Positions 63,471 through 64,000 of a stretch of 64,000 bases of DNA are shown here, one piece after another (the first letter of the stretch is position 1; the number at the start of each line of letters is the position of its first letter). The position numbers were made by a program, and so were the translations under genes. Location: positions 1,692,317 through 1,756,316 of the forward strand of contig CP070643.1 in NCBI GenBank assembly GCA_020354125.1. The letters are read 5' to 3'. Source of the stretch: Betaproteobacteria bacterium (GTDB lineage Bacteria > Pseudomonadota > Gammaproteobacteria > Burkholderiales > Eutrophovitaceae). Below the pieces are notes generated by a model. That model worked only from the letters and a program-made list of their open reading frames with translations. It searched no databases and was not told where the DNA came from.

Positions 63471-64000
63471 ATGAATAACAGTGGCATGTTCAACGAAGGA
63501 CTGGACCAGAATCCAGGTAACTTTGCGCCGCTCACACCCCTGTCACTGATGGCGTGGGCGGCTGACGTTTACCCAGAGCGAACCGCAGTCATCTACGGCG
63601 ACCAGCAGGTTGACTGGGCGGAAACGTGTCGCCGATGTCGCCGTCTGGCGTCGGCACTGACTCGGCTGGGTATAGGGCCGGGCGATACCGTCGCCGTCAT
63701 GGCACCCAACATTCCGCCGATGTTCGAGGCCCACTACGGTATCCCGATGACCGGGGCCGTGATCAACACCCTCAATACGAGACTGGATAGTGCGACGCTG
63801 GCGTTCATGCTCGAGCACGGCGAGGCTCGTGCATTGATCACCGATACCGAGTACGCAAACGCAATTGGCCCGGCGCTGCAATCGCTTGAACATCCGCCGG
63901 TCGTCATCGATATCGAGGATGCTCTTGGTCCCGGCGGCGAGCGCTTGGGCGAGATCGACTATGAGGCGTTTCTCGAGCAAGGCAGCGACGATTTCGATTG
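63471..64000 (+). CDS. acyl-CoA synthetase, AMP-forming (partial)
   Basis: The frame from ATG 63471, after CAGGAAGCC, runs open off the window end (176 codons). The start MNNSGMFNEGLDQNPGNFAP and the following ALTRLGIGPGDTVAVMAPNI and HYGIPMTGAVINTLNTRLDS are typical of the N-terminus of AMP-binding ligases. The catalytic motifs would lie beyond position 64000. The substrate cannot be predicted; DmdB-like or medium-chain ligases start similarly. Confidence 0.85.
   Translation, partial: MNNSGMFNEGLDQNPGNFAPLTPLSLMAWAADVYPERTAVIYGDQQVDWAETCRRCRRLASALTRLGIGPGDTVAVMAPNIPPMFEAHYGIPMTGAVINTLNTRLDSATLAFMLEHGEARALITDTEYANAIGPALQSLEHPPVVIDIEDALGPGGERLGEIDYEAFLEQGSDDFD

Overview
The window looks like the chromosome of a Gram-negative proteobacterium, probably beta- or gamma-proteobacterial. 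Supporting signs are the ccmABCDEFGHI cytochrome c maturation operon, flhD, PEP-CTERM-type proteins, a TssQ-like lipoprotein, mfd next to ispD-ispF, and suhB-trmJ-cysE-iscR feeding a suf operon. The genes alone do not settle the class. Most of the window (about 11-64 kb) is compact chromosome with many 1-8 bp gene overlaps. The first 10 kb is different: coding density is low, genes are small and often unrecognised, and several are broken.

Layout. 1-600: possible end of an IS481-type element and a tRNA-Ser-like 3' fragment that may be an old attachment site. 0.6-9 kb: decaying accessory region with a DUF5681 protein, secreted small proteins, two PEP-CTERM relics, a broken SH3-HNH nuclease gene, a Sel1-repeat protein, a tRNA-Val-like gene with one extra base, and a divergent pyrophosphatase-like protein. 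9.6-11.3 kb: a SYLF/YSC84 protein, then flhD and an flhC cut to 73 codons. The lost end of flhC is replaced by about 70 bp that recur, inverted, inside a 239-bp element with terminal inverted repeats at 42.3 kb. 11.3-18.1 kb: a multi-sensor signalling locus (multi-PAS/GAF kinase, receiver, receiver-PAS-kinase, NarL-type regulator) with a divergent CheY-like receiver. 18.2-26.5 kb: ccmABCDEFGHI and a MltB-type transglycosylase. 26.6-31 kb: a secreted protein, mutS and suhB. 31-41.2 kb: trmJ, cysE, then iscR with a full Fe-S assembly operon (cysteine desulfurase, A-type carrier, sufBCDS, sufU, Nfu, Rieske protein). 41.2-48 kb: a diguanylate cyclase, the repeat element, mfd, ispD, ispF and thpR. 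48-55.3 kb: a catabolic-looking block (AhpD-like protein, two SDRs, MBL hydrolase, PhyH-type dioxygenase, BKACE enzyme, carnitine/3-hydroxyacyl-CoA-type dehydrogenase). 55.4-60 kb: tsaB, rimI, family-4 UDG, alr and radA. 60-63.2 kb: Ser/Thr kinase, TssQ-like lipoprotein and adenylate-cyclase/PEGA protein. 63.5 kb to the end: a partial acyl-CoA synthetase.

I saw no CRISPR array, rRNA operon or complete mobile element. The points most worth following up are the repeat-truncated flhC, the accessory-gene decay in which every in-frame stop I could place sits where tryptophan is expected, the kinase/TssQ/cyclase trio without any T6SS in view, the BKACE cluster of unknown substrate, and a 15-bp coding tandem repeat in sufD. 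All assignments come from reading motifs and gene order; no database search was run.
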